From: Deltaproteobacteria bacterium UBA5756 | Lineage (GTDB): Bacteria > Desulfobacterota > Syntrophorhabdia > Syntrophorhabdales > Syntrophorhabdaceae | Assembly: GCA_002418985.1 (NCBI GenBank) | Contig: DIFE01000102.1 | Span: 1-6,709 of the forward strand | DNA length: 6,709 nucleotides | Direction: 5' to 3' | Shown: in pieces, positions 3,746-6,709 of the stretch | How positions within the stretch are numbered: position 1 is the stretch's first letter | Layout: every line of letters begins with the position of its first letter | Translations under genes and position numbers: made by a program | The notes under the pieces: generated by a model | Seen by the model: the letters and a program-made list of their open reading frames with translations, nothing else | What the model was told of the DNA's origin: nothing | Databases searched by the model: none

Positions 3746-6433
3746 TTACTTTGCCATGTCTTTCAGTAGTTTCTCCAGCCTTCTCAACTCCTCGCCGTAG
3801 CCTGCCCAGTCACCCTGGCGTTGAAGCTGCAACATTCGTTCGAAGGTCTTGTTAGCCTGTTTGGCGAGGTCGTTGATGCCGGGCGCAGGTCCTGGTGTTT
3901 CTTTGGACTCAGGTCCGGGCGTCGTTCTCCGGCCGCCGAATATCTTTTGAAAGGCCGCTTCGAGGGTGTCCTCCATAACGACGTTGTTCTCGTATGCCAC
4001 GATGATCCGCCTGAGTTCGGGAAGGCCGCCCTTGTCCTCGGCTGCAAGGTAGAGCGGCTGAATATAGACAAGAGCGGATTCGATGGGAATGATCAGGAGG
4101 CTGCCGCGAATGACCTGGGAACCTCTCTGCCCCCAGAGCGTAAGTTGTTGTGATATGTATGAATTCTGATCGATGCGTGCATCGACCTGCCTGGGGCCGT
4201 AGACAAGGCGGTCTCTGGGAAAGGTGTAGACGATGAGTTTCCCGTAATTGGGCACGTCGCACCGTGCGGCGAGCCAGGCTGCCAGGTTGTCCCGTTTGGC
4301 CGGGGTGTAAGGTGCAAGGAGGACATATTCCTCACTCTTTTCTTCCGGGATCTTCATGATCAGGTAATAGGGTTCCATTGATTTTTCCGCATGGGAGGGG
4401 ATCTCCCAGAGATCTTCCTTGTTGTAGAACGTTTTCGGATCGTCCATGTGATACGTTGCGTAAAGGGATGCTTGGGTCTTGAAAAATTCTCTTGGATAAC
4501 GGATGTGTTTCCTTAAGTCCTCCGGCATTGCTGACAGGTCCTTAAAGAGACCGGGGAAAATGGCATTATATGTCTTTGCTATCGTGTCATCGGGATCGCT
4601 GAGGTAGTAGTTGATGGCGCCGTTATAGGCGTCTATGGTCACCTTGACGGAATTTCTCATGTAATTCAACTTGTTGCGCAGTTGTCGGGAATAGGGCAGG
4701 CGGGTCGAAACCGTGTAGGCGTCGATCATCCAGAAAAGTTTCCCCGCATCGGATATGACGATGTAGGGATCCTGGTCCAGCGAAAGGAAAGGGGTTATCT
4801 TACGGACCCTCTCCGTTATGTTCCGAAAGTAGAGTATCCGGCTTTCCCTGGTGATGTCCGACGACAGGAGTATCTTGGCATCCTTGAAATGGGCTGCAAA
4901 GGCGAGCCTTTTGAGCGGAGAGCTCAAGGCGACGCCGCCTGATCCTTTGTATGAACCATAAACATTCCCCTCGGCGGTGGGATAACTGAACTCCGGTATC
5001 CGCGTATTGGCGATGGCGTAGCTGCCCGTGAGTTCGCCGAAATAGATCTCGGGTGTCGAAATCTTTATGGATTTTGTAATCGACGCCGGCGGTATATCCT
5101 TTACAATAAATTCGGGCAGGCCCGCGGGAGTAATCTTGCTTACATAAGCCAGTGCAACCCCGTTTCCGTGGGTGAATACGAGCTTTTCATTGATCCATGA
5201 TTTGCTCGGCAGGTCATCATACGAAAGCTCCCGTGCGGAAAGCATTACCTGACCGTACTTGCCGTCGATAGTATATCTGTCATTGTCGATGCTGGAAAAT
5301 TTATAATAGGTCCTTATTTGCTGGAGCTGGCTCAATGTCTTGAGGAGCGGTGCCTCATCCCACAGCCGGATGTTCCCGATCGTCGTGTCATTCTTCTGGA
5401 TGTCCTTCGCCGTAAGGTTATAGGACACGTTAAAGGGTTTGAGATCGATCTTTTCGAGACCGTACCCGTACCGGGTGAATGCGATATGATGCTGGATGAA
5501 AGGTCTCTCTAGGTCCAGTTCGTTGGGCGTTACCTTGAAGTTCTGAAGCAGCCCCGGGTAGATGACCATACCGATGATATAAAAAGCAATTACAGCGCCG
5601 ACGGGATAAAAAGCGAACCTGACCGCGCCTCTGGCAAAGCCGATAATGAAGATTACCCCCGCGATGATGGAAAGAAATACCAGTATGTTCAGGGCAAAAA
5701 CCCTCGCGTATACATCGGCATAGCCGGCGCCGGTTATGATCTGGTGGACCGAGTAGAGGAGTTCGAACCTGTCGAGATAGAAACCGAAGGCGGTCTTGAA
5801 AAGCACCAGTGCGACGAGAATGCCGAGATGGAGGCGTATCTCCTTTGCTATGAAGAGACTGAAACGGCTCAGGTTGACGACGCGCTTGGCGGCATAGGCT
5901 ACAACACTTGCGAGAAGCGCCATAAAGAGAAGAAATCCCATGAAAGAGCTTAACGATTCATAGAAGGGAAGCCTGAACAGATAGAATCCGACATTTTGGC
6001 CGAAGATCGGGTCGGCAAGCCCCCCGTTGACCCCGTTCAGAAAGAAGAGCGTCTGGTCCCAAAGACCGGCTCCCCACAATGCCCCTATTACGGCGACAAA
6101 AATAGAGACCAGGAGCCCCATGATACGGGACAGCCTTGTCAGCTGCAGGGTATTGATGGGTATTGTCGTGTAGCCATTGACCGAGATGCTGGCGGCCGGG
6201 AACTGGATCCTGTTGATAAGCCTCATATTGGCGAACATGAAAAGGAATGCGAAAAGGCCGCAGCACAAGCCCGAAAGGAGCTGAACGGTGATCATCTTGG
6301 AAAAGACAAATTGATATCCCGTTTCAAGAAAGAACAGCCAATCCACGTAAAGCCCGACAAGCCGCGAAAACGCTATAAGGAGGATCAGGATCGCACCGAT
6401 CAGGACGAGCCGTGTCATCCGGTTTCTTGTCAT
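3746..6433 (-). CDS. UPF0182 family (COG1615) large membrane protein
   Basis: An 895-residue integral membrane protein of a widespread family with no established function. Seven hydrophobic helices are seen near residues 8-28, 49-69, 102-122, 160-182, 200-220, 246-267 and 270-292. A large soluble region of about 600 residues, probably outside the membrane, follows. Family hallmarks include VTPNELDLERPFIQHHIAFTR (301-321, cited by position), IRLWD (355-359), TYYKFSSIDNDRY (375-387), PEIYFGE (461-467), DAYTVSTRLPYS (571-582), NYMRNSVK (590-597), RYPREFF (645-651), YHMDDP (661-666) and YNKEDLWEIP (670-679). A Pro/Gly-rich linker (838-852) leads to a charged C-terminal helix with GDWAGYGEEL (874-883), also typical of the family. 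Length is normal and the frame is intact. The ATG at 6433 has GAGGAG five bases upstream (6444-6439). The protein is recognisable with confidence; its function is not. Confidence 0.93.
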   Translation of the reverse strand: MTRNRMTRLVLIGAILILLIAFSRLVGLYVDWLFFLETGYQFVFSKMITVQLLSGLCCGLFAFLFMFANMRLINRIQFPAASISVNGYTTIPINTLQLTRLSRIMGLLVSIFVAVIGALWGAGLWDQTLFFLNGVNGGLADPIFGQNVGFYLFRLPFYESLSSFMGFLLFMALLASVVAYAAKRVVNLSRFSLFIAKEIRLHLGILVALVLFKTAFGFYLDRFELLYSVHQIITGAGYADVYARVFALNILVFLSIIAGVIFIIGFARGAVRFAFYPVGAVIAFYIIGMVIYPGLLQNFKVTPNELDLERPFIQHHIAFTRYGYGLEKIDLKPFNVSYNLTAKDIQKNDTTIGNIRLWDEAPLLKTLSQLQQIRTYYKFSSIDNDRYTIDGKYGQVMLSARELSYDDLPSKSWINEKLVFTHGNGVALAYVSKITPAGLPEFIVKDIPPASITKSIKISTPEIYFGELTGSYAIANTRIPEFSYPTAEGNVYGSYKGSGGVALSSPLKRLAFAAHFKDAKILLSSDITRESRILYFRNITERVRKITPFLSLDQDPYIVISDAGKLFWMIDAYTVSTRLPYSRQLRNKLNYMRNSVKVTIDAYNGAINYYLSDPDDTIAKTYNAIFPGLFKDLSAMPEDLRKHIRYPREFFKTQASLYATYHMDDPKTFYNKEDLWEIPSHAEKSMEPYYLIMKIPEEKSEEYVLLAPYTPAKRDNLAAWLAARCDVPNYGKLIVYTFPRDRLVYGPRQVDARIDQNSYISQQLTLWGQRGSQVIRGSLLIIPIESALVYIQPLYLAAEDKGGLPELRRIIVAYENNVVMEDTLEAAFQKIFGGRRTTPGPESKETPGPAPGINDLAKQANKTFERMLQLQRQGDWAGYGEELRRLEKLLKDMAK

Positions 6434-6540
6434 TTCAACTCCTCGCTGGTACAGGACTAAACTCCGTAAAGACTAAAGACTAGCACCATTCTACCACGAT
6501 GGAAACAGTTTCTTCTGTAAAGCGAGATACAATGAGGACA
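6434..6540 (-). promoter_or_regulatory. Probable promoter region of the UPF0182-thioesterase operon
   Basis: This stretch must contain the start signals for the minus-strand operon if it is transcribed locally. I see a TAGAAT at 6494-6489 that could be a -10, but the nearest -35-like TTTACA is 22 bases away, too far for a standard promoter. A GAAACTGTTTC palindrome (6511-6501) lies between them and could be an operator or chance. Treat this as a region, not a defined site. Confidence 0.3.
6455..6482. repeat. Short GACTAAA direct repeats
   Basis: GACTAAA occurs at 6455-6461 and 6471-6477, with a partial third copy GACTA at 6478-6482, in the leader of the UPF0182 gene. The last two copies are in exact seven-base tandem. 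This may be replication slippage or a weak binding site; nothing decides between them. Confidence 0.4.
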
Positions 6541-6564
6541 GGTAATGGGTTATGGGTAATAGGT
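6541..6564. repeat. Degenerate tandem heptamer repeat (GGTWATR)
   Basis: Three consecutive seven-base units, GGTAATG, GGTTATG and GGTAATA, are followed by GGT in the non-coding right-hand end. Such short tandem heptamers are common in extragenic DNA of some bacteria. No coding or promoter role is evident. Confidence 0.5.
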
Positions 6565-6611
6565 CACATCTGTCCAAAACAAAGTAAAGGCCGACCTCTT
6601 CCCTGAGCCTC

Positions 6612-6639
6612 CGTCATTCCGGCGCAGGCCGGAATCCAG
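6612..6639. repeat. Extragenic palindrome of the GTCATTCCGGC...GCCGGAATCCAG type
   Basis: CGTCATTCC, then GGCGCAGGCC, then GGAATCCAG form a hairpin with ATTCCGGC (6616-6623) pairing perfectly to GCCGGAAT (6628-6635) around a GCAG loop. From general knowledge, very similar elements with the flanks CGTCA and CCAG are scattered between genes in many proteobacterial genomes and resemble REP/MITE-like units. Only one copy is in this window, so its repeated nature is recalled, not shown. Confidence 0.65.
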
Positions 6640-6709
6640 GAGAAATTATGGATAAGGAATCATCATACGAAGGGATATCCAACCGTTCTCTTTAAACATT
6701 GTACGCTGT

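Noticed and set aside
6648..6695. 15-codon plus-strand frame preceded by AGGAG
   Set aside because: The AGGAG is contributed by the flank of the palindromic repeat, and the peptide has no supporting context such as a terminator or downstream gene in view.

Overview
The window carries ordinary bacterial housekeeping and accessory genes, roughly half G+C, with strong AGGAGG-type ribosome sites. The gene mix (a formate/nitrite-family channel, a large UPF0182 membrane protein, a hotdog thioesterase) and an extragenic GTCATTCCGGC palindrome would fit a deltaproteobacterial, possibly syntrophic or anaerobic, lineage. That placement is an inference; no marker gene is present to fix it.

Layout. A plus-strand FNT channel gene (127-954) converges on a minus-strand class I/II aminotransferase gene (1020-2273), and they share a palindromic terminator at 971-1002. 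Everything else is on the minus strand. Reading from the right-hand end, these are a UPF0182 membrane protein (6433-3746), a thioesterase 37 bases downstream in the same probable operon (3708-3265), and then a GyrI-like small-molecule-binding protein (3080-2586). The aminotransferase follows behind a regulatory leader of about 250 bases. The right-hand 276 bases (6434-6709) are non-coding and hold short repeats.

The most interesting object is that leader. On the minus strand, 2555-2270 contains in order: a TTGACA promoter with a 17-base spacer; a 29-codon leader peptide (2517-2428) with seven consecutive tyrosine codons; RNA segments able to form mutually exclusive hairpins; two near-identical intrinsic terminators in tandem (2411-2387 and 2375-2347), each with a U-rich tail in the minus direction; a strong ribosome site; and a 14-codon mini-ORF whose TGA overlaps the ATG of the aminotransferase. 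This is the architecture of ribosome-mediated transcription attenuation, as in the trp, his and phe leaders, but keyed to tyrosine. It was missed by ORF finding because the peptide is too short.

The working model is inference. When charged tRNA-Tyr is scarce, the ribosome stalls on the Tyr run, the terminators do not form, and the aminotransferase is made. When tyrosine is plentiful, transcription stops at the tandem terminators. This makes the aminotransferase a candidate aromatic (4-hydroxyphenylpyruvate to tyrosine) aminotransferase, a more specific assignment than its sequence alone would allow.
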